From the NCBI GenBank assembly GCA_039194665.1, contig JBCCVW010000148.1:1-11940 (forward strand): a DNA stretch of 11,940 nucleotides, given 5' to 3'. Of the stretch, positions 1 through 5,530 are shown one piece after another. How positions within the stretch are numbered: the stretch's first letter is position 1; every line of letters begins with the position of its first letter. Source of the stretch: JABSQH01 sp039194665. Lineage in GTDB: Bacteria > Actinomycetota > Acidimicrobiia > Acidimicrobiales > Ilumatobacteraceae. Both the position numbers and the translations under genes were made by a program. The notes below the pieces were generated by a model. The model was not told where the DNA came from. It made no database searches and saw only the letters and a list, made by a program, of their open reading frames with translations.

Positions 1-1
1 C

Positions 2-934
2 GACTGCTTGGGGCCGGTGCTCACGCGGGCACAGCTGCTGCACGTTCTATTCGGCTCCACGGCGCTGCTGGGGGCGGCGGTGGGGGGCGTTCTCGGCGAC
101 GACGACCCCCTTGCCCTGTTTCGCGAGCGCCGCGCGCACGTCGACGACGTGCGTTGGACACCGGCCGATGTGGCGTTGCTCGACGATGCCCGCGATGCGC
201 TGGGCCCCAAGCCGGGTAAACACGCCGAGCTCGAGGAGATCCGCACGTACGGACACATCGTGATCGACGAGGTGCAAGATCTCACCCCGATGCAGCTCAA
301 GATGGCCACACGGCGGAGCCTCAACGGCGCGATGACCATCGTCGGCGACATCGCCCAGGCGACTGGGCCCTTGGCCCCCGACGACTGGGACGACGTGTTG
401 GCGCACCTGCCCGATCGCAAGCCGGCACGGGTGATCGGGTTGTCGGTTGGTTACCGCATCCCGTCGCAAATCATGGAGTTGGCCAACCGGGTCATGGCGG
501 TGGCAACGCCCAACCTGCGGGCACCGCGTTCGGTCCGCGTTGGCGACGCTGCGCCGACCGTCTCGACGGCCGCCAGCGGCGAGCTGCTGGGCCCCACGGT
601 GGCCAGCGAAGTCCAGGCGCTCCTCGACGAGCTGCCGGGCGCCAGTATCGGCGTTGTGGCGCCCGACGGGCTGATCCCCGAGCTGTCGGGATGTCTCACC
701 GATGCGGGTATCAATCACGGCTCGGCTACCCGCACCGGTCTCGAAGCCGGGGTGACGATGGTGCCGATCAGCGTGGTCAAGGGTCTCGAGCTCGACGGCG
801 TCGTTGTCGTCGAGCCGACGCGCATCGTGAGCGACAGCACGCACGGCATGCGCGCGCTGTACGTGGCCTTGACCCGTTCGACACAGCGGCTCACCGTGGT
901 GCACGCCGAGCCCTTGCCGGCGCCGTTGCACTGA
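2..934 (+). CDS. HelD/UvrD-like superfamily 1 ATPase, C-terminal part (5' partial)
   Basis: The reading frame is open to the left edge, so only the C-terminal motor part is present. Visible superfamily 1 motifs in order: Walker B DEVQD (nt 266-280, in IVIDEVQDLTPMQL), motif III GDIAQ (344-358), a motif IV-like YRIPSQIMELANRV segment (about 452-493), motif V VKGLEL (776-793) and motif VI YVALTR (860-877). The wording around these motifs (TYGH before Walker B, RRSLNGAMTIVGDIAQATG, RALYVALTRSTQRL) is that of the actinobacterial HelD/HelR group. Those proteins use ATP to pull RNA polymerase off DNA or nucleic acid and recycle it, and some confer rifampicin tolerance. The coiled-coil N-terminus and Walker A that would settle this lie outside the window. 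Alternative: another UvrD/Rep-type helicase. It converges on the 967-1371 gene with only 32 bp between them. Confidence 0.8.
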   Translation, partial: DCLGPVLTRAQLLHVLFGSTALLGAAVGGVLGDDDPLALFRERRAHVDDVRWTPADVALLDDARDALGPKPGKHAELEEIRTYGHIVIDEVQDLTPMQLKMATRRSLNGAMTIVGDIAQATGPLAPDDWDDVLAHLPDRKPARVIGLSVGYRIPSQIMELANRVMAVATPNLRAPRSVRVGDAAPTVSTAASGELLGPTVASEVQALLDELPGASIGVVAPDGLIPELSGCLTDAGINHGSATRTGLEAGVTMVPISVVKGLELDGVVVVEPTRIVSDSTHGMRALYVALTRSTQRLTVVHAEPLPAPLH

Positions 935-966
935 CGGAACCAGCGAACGCAGGGCAGGTGGCCGCG

Positions 967-1371
967 CTAGCTGTGGTAGTCCGCCGCGAGATTCGACAAC
1001 AGCTGCGCGGCCTTGTTGGCGTCGCCCGGGCGGTTGCGGGCGACTGCCGTGCGCGCCAGCTCGATCGCTGCCGCGTACCCCTCGGCGAACGATTCGTTCT
1101 CAGCGCTCAGCGTTGATTCCACGGTGGCGTAGATCACCTCGATCTCAGCCAGCGTTGCGTCCTCGTCGCCGTCGTCGCCGATCTCTGTGGTCAGCCGTTG
1201 CGCGCTCAAGGCGATCGCCGCGAGCGCATCGGAGGTGTCATCGGGCACCGGCAGCGCGGTGGTTGCGGGCACGTCGACCGTGACCGTTGAGTCGGCGCTC
1301 TCTTCGAACGTGGTTGCGCAACCGGCGCCGGTGAGGGCAACGATGAGTACCGCGGCGAGGCCGCGGATCAC
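967..1371 (-). CDS. Small putative lipoprotein of unknown function
   Basis: The 134-residue product starts with a short positive N-terminus and hydrophobic stretch (MIRGLAAVLIVALTGAGC). This gives a lipobox-like TGAGC with Cys18 as the predicted lipidation site; Gly at -3 is permitted but not ideal. A Ser/Thr/Asp-rich linker follows, then an acidic, Ala/Glu-rich region (about residues 48-130) that is probably helical, containing YATVESTLSAENESFAEGYAAAIELARTAVARNRPGDANKAAQLLSNLAADYHS. I do not recognise a family. The GTG start at 1371-1369 overlaps the TGA of the upstream DtxR-type gene (GTGA), so translation is probably coupled and both share one transcript. The open frame continues upstream inside the regulator gene, but those residues are a shadow of that gene and the signal peptide fixes the start here. 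Co-transcription with a metalloregulator hints at a role in metal or envelope homeostasis, which is inference. Confidence 0.72.
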   Translation of the reverse strand: MIRGLAAVLIVALTGAGCATTFEESADSTVTVDVPATTALPVPDDTSDALAAIALSAQRLTTEIGDDGDEDATLAEIEVIYATVESTLSAENESFAEGYAAAIELARTAVARNRPGDANKAAQLLSNLAADYHS

Positions 1372-2027
1372 GCAGTGACCAGGATCCGTTCGCTGGCGAA
1401 GGAGCCGACGCCGACGAACTTGCCGTCGATCTCCACGGTGAGGGTGCCGTCGGGAGAGGCCGCGGTGACCGTGCCGGTCATCCCCGGCCGGATCGCCGAC
1501 TCTTCGAGGAACTCGAGCAAACCTGGCGCGAACTCCAGCTCTTCGGTGATCCGGCGAACCGTGAATCCATCGCCGACGATGATGTCGGCCAGTGGCTCGG
1601 CGTCGGGTGCCTCGTAGTCCGATCCCGGAATGGGATTGCCATGCGGGCACGTGGTTGGTTCGCCGAGCAATTCGTTCATCGCACTCTCGACGGAGTCGCT
1701 CATGACGTGTTCCCAACGGCCGGCTTCGTGGTGGGCTTCAGCCCACGGCAGCTTCAACACGTCGGTGAGGAACCGCTCGGCGAGCCGGTGTCGCCGCACG
1801 ACACGTTCGGCGAGCTGCTGGCCGTCGGACGTGAGTTCGATGCCGTCGCCGACGGTGATCAGCCCTTCGCTCTCGAGCCGTTTCATCATTTCGCTCACCG
1901 CAGGCCGGCTCACCTGGAGCCGCTCGGCAATACGCGCCTGGATGACGTCGACGTCGTCTTCGCGGAGCTCGTAGATGCACTCGCAGTACTCCTCGAAGGC
2001 TGGATGGTGCTCCCCGGGATTCGGCAT
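1368..2027 (-). CDS. DtxR/MntR-family metal-dependent transcriptional repressor
   Basis: The 219-residue protein has the DtxR family architecture. A winged helix spans about residues 10-65 (IQARIAERLQVSRPAVSEMMKRLESEGLI is the helix-turn-helix). The metal-binding/dimerisation domain spans about 70-140 (RRHRLAERFLTDV, HHEAGRWEHVMSDSVE, CPHGNPIPG). A C-terminal FeoA/SH3-like domain spans about 145-219. Candidate metal ligands are Glu13 and Glu16 (aligning with Asp8/Glu11 of Bacillus MntR), His80, Glu84, His99, Glu106 and His107. The position of DtxR Cys102 (Glu99 in MntR) is Gly103 here. Glu at the Met10 position of DtxR leans towards the manganese-sensing branch, but iron is not excluded. It likely represses itself and the coupled lipoprotein through the palindrome just upstream. 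The ATG start follows GGAGGT with no spacing; the TAGAGT box 6 nt before it suggests a leaderless mRNA rather than SD-driven initiation. Confidence 0.92.
   Translation of the reverse strand: MPNPGEHHPAFEEYCECIYELREDDVDVIQARIAERLQVSRPAVSEMMKRLESEGLITVGDGIELTSDGQQLAERVVRRHRLAERFLTDVLKLPWAEAHHEAGRWEHVMSDSVESAMNELLGEPTTCPHGNPIPGSDYEAPDAEPLADIIVGDGFTVRRITEELEFAPGLLEFLEESAIRPGMTGTVTAASPDGTLTVEIDGKFVGVGSFASERILVTA
2016..2024. promoter_or_regulatory. Possible extra operator half-site inside the regulator gene
   Basis: GGGATTCGG here repeats exactly the GGGATTCGG at 2048-2056 that forms the right half of the perfect palindrome. The two copies are 32 bp apart, about three helical turns, which would place bound dimers on one DNA face. 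It lies in the first codons of the DtxR-type gene, so coding constraint or chance is also possible. Confidence 0.3.
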
Positions 2028-2033
2028 ACCTCC

Positions 2034-2039
2034 ACTCTA
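2034..2039 (-). promoter_or_regulatory. -10 box of the DtxR-type gene (leaderless type)
   Basis: On the minus strand TAGAGT matches the actinobacterial TANNNT -10 consensus. The hexamer is followed by 6 nt (GGAGGT) and then the ATG start, which puts the expected transcription start at or next to the A of ATG. No convincing -35 is visible. The box overlaps the left arm of the palindrome, so a bound repressor would block it. Confidence 0.5.
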
Positions 2040-2061
2040 CCGAATCGGGGATTCGGTAGAG
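2035..2061. promoter_or_regulatory. Perfect 12-bp inverted repeat, probable operator of the DtxR-type regulator
   Basis: The arms CTCTACCGAATC and GATTCGGTAGAG are exact reverse complements separated by GGG. The element sits in the divergent intergenic region, overlaps the regulator's -10 box and covers the likely -35 (TTCGGT, 2052-2057) of the ABC-F gene. DtxR-family dimers bind palindromes of this size, and autoregulation is common in the family. The sequence does not match the known IdeR/DtxR iron box (TTAGGTTAGSCTAACCTAA), so the specificity would be different. It could also form a 12-bp RNA hairpin, but its place before a start codon argues against a terminator. Confidence 0.7.
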
Positions 2062-2079
2062 CGTGCCGTGCGCTACCGT
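2052..2079 (+). promoter_or_regulatory. Candidate promoter of the ABC-F gene
   Basis: A TACCGT -10 box (2074-2079) fits TANNNT. A weak -35-like TTCGGT (2052-2057) lies 16 bp upstream, inside the inverted repeat. The expected start of transcription is near 2086, which would leave a leader of roughly 50 nt before the ABC-F start. The 8 nt after the -10 (CGCCGGCG) are themselves a palindrome. Confidence 0.4.
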
Positions 2080-2126
2080 CGCCGGCGATGTTGCTGCGCT
2101 GAGTCCGTCCCGCCCGTCGTTGCCCC

Positions 2127-2131
2127 GGAGG
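2127..2131 (+). promoter_or_regulatory. Shine-Dalgarno site of the ABC-F gene
   Basis: GGAGG lies 7 nt before the ATG at 2139. It is the only well-spaced Shine-Dalgarno site in the window and fixes this start. It contrasts with the neighbouring genes, whose starts lack such a site. Confidence 0.75.
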
Positions 2132-2138
2132 TTCGCTC

Positions 2139-3800
2139 ATGCCCGCATCACTGCTCGCCCATCACCTCACCGCCGCGCGTGGTGCCCTCGTGCTCGTCGA
2201 CGTCGATGTCGCCCTGCACCCGGGTGACCGCGTCGGGCTGATCGGCCCCAACGGCGTCGGCAAGTCGACGCTGTTGGCGCTACTCGCCGGGTCGACACTC
2301 GACGGGTTGACGCTCGACGGTGGCCGCATCGAGCGTCGTCCGGCCGACGCCACGGTGGGACTACTCGCCCAGGAGCCACCGCGATCGCCGCACGAGACGG
2401 CGCTCGACCAGCTACGACGGCGAACCGGTGTGGCGGATGCGCAGCACGCACTCGACCGTTCGACAACTGCACTCGCCGAGGGGGCGGCGGGTGCAGAACA
2501 CGACTACGAACAGGCCCTCGATCGCTGGACGCGGCTCGGAGCGGCCGACTTTGATGAGCGGGCCGGCGCGCAGTGGGCTGATCTCGGCCTCGATCGGCGG
2601 CTGCTCGACCAACCAACCGCCACCCTGTCCGGCGGAGAAGCGGCGCGATGCCAGCTGGCGGGGACGTTGCTGGCGCGCTTCGACATCGTGCTACTCGACG
2701 AACCGACCAACGATCTCGATGCCGAGTCGCTCGACCGACTCGAACGGTGGCTGATCGGCCTCGATGCCCCGACGCTCATCGTCAGCCACGACCGGGCGCT
2801 CCTCGAAGCGGTGGTGACCGGGGTGATCGAGCTCGACGAGCACGAGCATCGCGCTGCACGGTTCGACGGCGGGTGGCAGGCGTACCGCGACGAACGGGCC
2901 AATCGTCGACGGATGGCTCAGCAGCGGTACGACCGCTACGCCGAGCAGAAGCGGAACCTACAGGCGCGCGCCCAGCGTGAGCGCGAGTGGGCCACCCAGG
3001 GGCGGGCCCGAGTGCGCCGATCGGACGAGCCAGACAAGAACATCCGAGCGTTCAAGATCGCCCAGACCGAGCAACTCGCCGGGCGTGCCGCGCGCACCGA
3101 GCGGGCGATCGAACGGCTCGAAGCGGTCGACGAACCGCGCGATGGCTGGGAGCTCCGGCTGGATGTTCCCGCAGCGCCGCGCAGTGGCGACGTGGTGGCC
3201 GCGGCGGAAGGTCTTGTGGTGCGGCGCGGCGACTTCACGCTCGGTCCGATCGATCTCGACGTGCGATGGGGCGATCGCATCGCCCTCCTCGGGGCCAACG
3301 GCAGCGGGAAGACGACGCTCATCGAAGCACTGCTCGGACGTCTCGAGCCCAACGCAGGCACGGCGCGGTTGGGCTCCAGTGTGGTCGTCGGCGAGATCGG
3401 TCAGTCGCGCGACGGCCTCCGCGGGCGCGGCACGGTGTTGGCGACCTTCGTCGCGCGTGCCGCGGAGCGGGGCCGACCGATGACCGACGTGGAGGCGCGC
3501 ACGTTGTTGGCCAAGTTCGGCGTCGGCGCCGATCACGTCGAGCGACCGATCGACGCCGTCTCACCAGGAGAGCGCACGCGAATCGCGCTCGCGCTCCTCC
3601 AAGCGGTGGGTGCCAACACGCTGGTACTCGACGAGCCGACCAACCACCTCGATCTCCCAGCGATCGAGCAGCTGGAAGGCGTGCTCGACACGTTCCGCGG
3701 CACGTCGTTGCTCGTCACCCACGATCGGCGGCTCCTCGATCGATACCCCTCCACGAGAACGATCGAGCTGGCCGCCGGCCAGATCGTGCCATCGCGATGA
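2139..3800 (+). CDS. ABC-F family ATPase (ribosome-associated, two nucleotide-binding domains)
   Basis: The 553-residue protein has two ABC ATPase domains on one chain and no membrane segment, the hallmark of the ABC-F family. Domain 1: Walker A GPNGVGKST (36-44), signature LSGGE (163-167), Walker B IVLLDEPTNDLD (183-194). Domain 2: Walker A GANGSGKTT (385-393), signature variant VSPGE (474-478), Walker B TLVLDEPTNHLD (494-505). The linker between them (about 225-340) is rich in Arg, Glu and Gln and contains the helical P-site tRNA-interaction region. ABC-F proteins bind the ribosomal E site and either aid translation of difficult sequences or displace antibiotics such as macrolides and lincosamides; the sequence does not say which applies here. 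The second signature has Pro where Gly is usual. Transcribed divergently from the DtxR-type gene and probably touched by the same operator. No transport role is expected. Confidence 0.93.
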   Translation: MPASLLAHHLTAARGALVLVDVDVALHPGDRVGLIGPNGVGKSTLLALLAGSTLDGLTLDGGRIERRPADATVGLLAQEPPRSPHETALDQLRRRTGVADAQHALDRSTTALAEGAAGAEHDYEQALDRWTRLGAADFDERAGAQWADLGLDRRLLDQPTATLSGGEAARCQLAGTLLARFDIVLLDEPTNDLDAESLDRLERWLIGLDAPTLIVSHDRALLEAVVTGVIELDEHEHRAARFDGGWQAYRDERANRRRMAQQRYDRYAEQKRNLQARAQREREWATQGRARVRRSDEPDKNIRAFKIAQTEQLAGRAARTERAIERLEAVDEPRDGWELRLDVPAAPRSGDVVAAAEGLVVRRGDFTLGPIDLDVRWGDRIALLGANGSGKTTLIEALLGRLEPNAGTARLGSSVVVGEIGQSRDGLRGRGTVLATFVARAAERGRPMTDVEARTLLAKFGVGADHVERPIDAVSPGERTRIALALLQAVGANTLVLDEPTNHLDLPAIEQLEGVLDTFRGTSLLVTHDRRLLDRYPSTRTIELAAGQIVPSR

Positions 3801-3897
3801 AAGTGTCGCACACGATGGGCGCACGGTGAACGGGATCACCCCCGGAAACGTGAGCAGGACGGGAACTGATCGCCGCCCACTGTCGACCTGTCTCGAC

Positions 3898-4512
3898 GTG
3901 AACACATCCCACCCTTCCCCCTCGACCACGCGTCGCAGCCGCCGGCTTGTGCTGGCGCCGCTGGCGATCGGTGCACTTGCTGCTGGCCTCGTGGCCTGCG
4001 GTGACGACGACGACACCGCGTCGGCCGACGACATCACCATCGTCGACGCGTGGGTGCGCGAGCCCGCCAGCGGTCAAGTGACCTCGGCTGCCTACGGCAC
4101 GATCACCAATGGTGGTGACGAAGAGATCACTCTTGTGGGCGCGTCGGCGCCGATCGATGCGACGATCGAGATCCACGAGACGCTGATGAACGACGACGGA
4201 GAGATGTCGATGCAGGAGCGGGAGAACGGGTTTTCCATCGCCGCCGGCGACACGTTCACTCTCGAGCCCGGCGGGCCGCACGTGATGTTCCTCGACATCG
4301 AGCCCACTGAGATCGTCGACACGATCGAGGTGACCTACATCTTCGACAACGGCGCCGAAGTGACCGTGCCGGCTGAGGTGCGCGTGCTCCAGGGTGGTGC
4401 CATGGACGACATGGACCACGGCGACATGGACCACTCTGACGAGGACCATGATGGTCACGACCACGACGACATGGATCACGACGACATGGATCACGACGAC
4501 TCGTCGAGCTGA
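3898..4512 (+). CDS. PCuAC-type periplasmic/extracytoplasmic copper chaperone lipoprotein
   Basis: With the GTG at 3898 the product has 204 residues. An Arg-rich N-terminus (TTRRSRRLVL) and hydrophobic core end in the lipobox LVAC, with Cys34 as lipid anchor. The PCuAC (DUF461) domain spans about 45-165. It shows VDAWVREP, then the copper ligands His93, Met105, His128 and Met130 in the family's H-x(n)-M-x(n)-HxM arrangement, with the PGGPHVMFLDI segment typical of the family. Such proteins carry Cu(I) outside the membrane, for example to the CuA site of cytochrome oxidase. The last 36 residues are an unusual Asp/His/Met tail built of MDHDD-like units, likely an extra metal-binding arm. Two earlier in-frame GTGs (3826, 3850) exist; 3898 gives a normal-length lipoprotein signal. 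No good Shine-Dalgarno is seen for any of them. Confidence 0.88.
   Translation: MNTSHPSPSTTRRSRRLVLAPLAIGALAAGLVACGDDDDTASADDITIVDAWVREPASGQVTSAAYGTITNGGDEEITLVGASAPIDATIEIHETLMNDDGEMSMQERENGFSIAAGDTFTLEPGGPHVMFLDIEPTEIVDTIEVTYIFDNGAEVTVPAEVRVLQGGAMDDMDHGDMDHSDEDHDGHDHDDMDHDDMDHDDSSS
4462..4500 (+). repeat. 15-bp in-frame tandem repeat in the metal-binding tail
   Basis: CACGACGAC and ATGGAT alternate with a 15-bp period (CACGACGAC at 4462, 4477 and 4492), encoding HDDMD units. Identity at the nucleotide level, including synonymous positions, indicates recent slippage or duplication. Diverged units (GACATGGACCAC) precede it from about 4408. Confidence 0.8.
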
Positions 4513-4526
4513 CCGCTGAGTGGGCC

Positions 4527-4532
4527 TACGGT
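4527..4532 (+). promoter_or_regulatory. -10 box before the GNAT gene (leaderless type)
   Basis: TACGGT fits TANNNT and is followed by exactly 6 nt (GGAGCG) and then ATC GCC GAC at 4539. That is where the conserved N-terminus of the downstream protein would be expected to start. No clear -35 is seen. The same geometry occurs before the DtxR-type gene and lhr. Confidence 0.4.
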
Positions 4533-4607
4533 GGAGCGATCGCCGACGCATCGTCATCGTTCGCCGTACGTCCTGCGGGCCTCGCTGATCTCGACTCGAT
4601 CGCGGAG

Positions 4608-5372
4608 TTGACCGCCCGACGTCGCCGCGCCCTCGCCACGTGGAGTCCACAATGGTGGGCGCCGGCGAACGGCGCCGACGATCTCCACGTCATGTGGCTC
4701 CGCTACCTGATCGAGCACCGGTCCGGTGCGTTGCGCGTCATCAACCGTGGCGCTGACGCCGCTCAGCGGGGTCAGGTGGTCGGGTGCCTGGGGGTGACGC
4801 CGCAGATCGGCCAGTGTTTCATCGACGACCTCGCCGCCGACGACGGCACGCCGTGGTCGGCGATGGCTCGCTCGATCGTCGATCAGGTTCCGGAACGGCC
4901 AGCGGCGGTCGCCGTGCCGACTGCGGATCACGCCCTCGCCGACGCCCTCGCTGCTGCGGGCGCCGCAGTGGTGTCGGCGTACTGGATTCGCCCCGCCGCC
5001 GCAGGTCATTCGGCCGTGCAGGCACTCGATGCCTCGGTCGTCGACCTGCCGCGACCGGTACACACCTTCGGCGGCGCACCGTTCGACCCAGACGCCCCGA
5101 ACGGGTTCGGGTTCACCACCGATGCGGGATCGGTCGTTGGGTTGGCGTCGGTGGCCGCGCCGCCGGTGTACGACCCGGGTGGCGCTGTCACGCTCGTCGA
5201 CCTCGTCGCTGGCGACGACCTCGCAGCGCTACTCGACAGCACCCTCGCCGCCGCCGCCGAACGCGGGGACGTGTTGGTGACGGTGGTGTGCGCCGAAACG
5301 AATGTCTCGTTGCGCCGGGGATTGGCTGCCGCAGATTTCACCCGCACGGTCGATATCTACCGCCTGCCCTGA
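4608..5372 (+). CDS. Probable GNAT-family N-acetyltransferase
   Basis: From the first canonical start (TTG 4608) the product has 254 residues. The frame is open further upstream and encodes FAVRPAGLADLDSIAEL directly before it, which matches the first strand and helix of GNAT domains, so the real start is probably near 4539 (ATC, giving IADASSSFAVRPAG). Two weakly similar halves are visible. The first runs to about residue 125 (VVGCLGVTPQIGQCFIDDLAADD, then ALADALAAAGAAVVSAYWIRP). The second ends in TNVSLRRGLAAADFTRTVDIYRLP, whose wording resembles the closing helix and strand of GNAT proteins. The classic Q/RxxGxG/A acetyl-CoA loop is not obvious, so activity is uncertain and no substrate can be named. 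It begins just after the copper-chaperone stop at 4512. Confidence 0.6.
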   Translation: MTARRRRALATWSPQWWAPANGADDLHVMWLRYLIEHRSGALRVINRGADAAQRGQVVGCLGVTPQIGQCFIDDLAADDGTPWSAMARSIVDQVPERPAAVAVPTADHALADALAAAGAAVVSAYWIRPAAAGHSAVQALDASVVDLPRPVHTFGGAPFDPDAPNGFGFTTDAGSVVGLASVAAPPVYDPGGAVTLVDLVAGDDLAALLDSTLAAAAERGDVLVTVVCAETNVSLRRGLAAADFTRTVDIYRLP

Positions 5373-5466
5373 GGCGAGGAGCGTTCCGGCTTTGTGTCGG
5401 CGCACATCGCCGCGCCACCGATGTCCGCTGACATGAAGCGGGTGACCATCGCCGTGGATCGCGCGT

Positions 5467-5477
5467 GACACCGTGTC
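5467..5477. promoter_or_regulatory. Small palindrome upstream of lhr
   Basis: GACAC-C-GTGTC is a perfect 5-bp inverted repeat ending 2 bp before the TAGCGT box of lhr. It could be an operator half-turn or a chance palindrome. The sequence TGTCGGT (5474-5480) at its right edge also resembles the core of the actinobacterial PafBC/RecA-NDp damage promoter motif. Confidence 0.3.
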
Positions 5478-5479
5478 GG

Positions 5480-5485
5480 TAGCGT
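5480..5485 (+). promoter_or_regulatory. -10 box before lhr (leaderless type)
   Basis: TAGCGT fits TANNNT and is followed by exactly 6 nt (CGAGGT) and ATC GCT GAT at 5492, the likely start of the Lhr N-terminus. Alternatively the damage-promoter reading would place a weaker -10 (TATCGC) at 5491-5496. Confidence 0.4.
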
Positions 5486-5530
5486 CGAGGTATCGCTGAT
5501 CATCCGGTACTCGAGGCGTTCTCGCCGGCG

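Noticed and set aside
47..931. 294-codon minus-strand frame opposite the HelD-like gene
   Set aside because: The plus strand encodes clear helicase motifs II to VI, and the antisense product is Arg/His/Gly-rich with no domain.
1372..1716. N-terminal extension of the small lipoprotein to 1716
   Set aside because: This part lies in the DtxR-type coding region in another frame and would bury the signal peptide in the middle of the protein.
3797..3829. Ten-codon ORF (MKVSHTMGAR) with ATGA overlap to the ABC-F stop
   Set aside because: Too short to judge, with no Shine-Dalgarno of its own beyond coupling and no sign of constraint. A chance ORF is more likely.
3882..3897. GTCGA...TCGAC hairpin directly before GTG 3898
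   Set aside because: A 5-bp stem with 6-nt loop is weak and frequent in GC-rich DNA. There is no U-run, so not a terminator.
5434..5451. CCGCT...AGCGG stem in the gap before lhr as a terminator
   Set aside because: Only five base pairs and no following T-run.
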